Part shown: one piece after another, positions 64,000 to 64,000 of the stretch
Position numbering within the stretch: position 1 is the stretch's first letter
Layout: each line of letters opens with the position of its first letter
Program-made: the position numbers and the translations under genes
Assembly (NCBI RefSeq): GCF_002811475.1
Contig: NZ_NPDL01000001.1
Location: 124,001 to 188,000 of the forward strand
DNA from: Leptospira hartskeerlii
GTDB lineage: Bacteria; Spirochaetota; Leptospiria; Leptospirales; Leptospiraceae
Direction of reading: 5' to 3'
Length of the DNA: 64,000 bases
Notes under the pieces: generated by a model
What the model was told of the DNA's origin: nothing
Seen by the model: the letters and a program-made list of their open reading frames with translations, nothing else
Databases searched by the model: none

Positions 64000-64000
64000 G

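Larger units (their letters stand above)
37500..64000. other. AT-rich accessory region (genomic island), extends beyond the window
   Basis: From the broken TetR gene to the right end, base composition becomes clearly more AT-rich. Gene content changes to transposase, recombinase, RHS-type protein, reverse transcriptases and defence-like genes. Nothing that looks like core metabolism is seen. A tyrosine recombinase at 56,569 may have been the integration enzyme. The right edge and attachment sites are not visible. Confidence 0.7.

Noticed and set aside
37500..64000. CRISPR array or cas operon in the defence-rich region
   Set aside because: No regularly spaced direct repeats were seen and the VapD-like protein lacks cas1 or other cas genes nearby.

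Overview
The window looks like a chromosomal segment of a Leptospira species. Three neighbouring lipoproteins carry the C-terminal domain (DUF1554) that I know mainly from leptospires. Many secreted proteins have the loose spirochaetal lipobox, and the left half reads as an ordinary spirochaete core region. No tRNA, rRNA or CRISPR array was seen.

Positions 1 to about 37,450 are core. They hold housekeeping genes: gpsA (partial), a CorC/TlyC-type protein, separate coaC and coaB, homoserine dehydrogenase, a dihydroorotase-family enzyme, ogt, a thiolase, an ABC-F ATPase and gpmI. Regulatory genes include an ECF sigma factor with a FecR-type partner, a TetR regulator with an alpha/beta hydrolase, and a STAS protein. 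A lipid-related block has a neutral-ceramidase-like enzyme and an acetoacetate-decarboxylase-fold protein. An envelope block holds five lipoproteins, three of them DUF1554 paralogs. A 109-residue protein beside hom resembles the 3'-phosphoesterase domain of LigD.

Near 37,500 the sequence becomes visibly more AT-rich and stays so to the end. The border lies in a TetR-type gene that keeps only its C-terminal domain. Next to it is an IS1595-like transposase translationally coupled to an HNH-type ORF and a third ORF. Further right are a 2,389-residue SpvB/RHS protein and a dense cluster of likely defence genes. That cluster reads, on the minus strand, as a Mrr-like nuclease fused to a NACHT NTPase, then SIR2-like, two-TM membrane protein, DUF3800-like and retron-type reverse transcriptase. 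A compensated long hairpin bridges the last two. The right part has a short tyrosine recombinase, a VapD-like protein, a DUF4209/HEPN-like protein coupled to a small ORF, a membrane protein with pentapeptide-like repeats, and the C-terminal part of a second, group II-type reverse transcriptase running off the window.

The most interesting candidate is the SIR2 / 2TM / DUF3800 / hairpin / retron-RT operon (48,919-52,513), with a perfect 13-bp dyad just upstream of its first gene. It reads as an undescribed or rare retron-like defence operon. Family assignments rest on motifs read by eye; no database search was possible.
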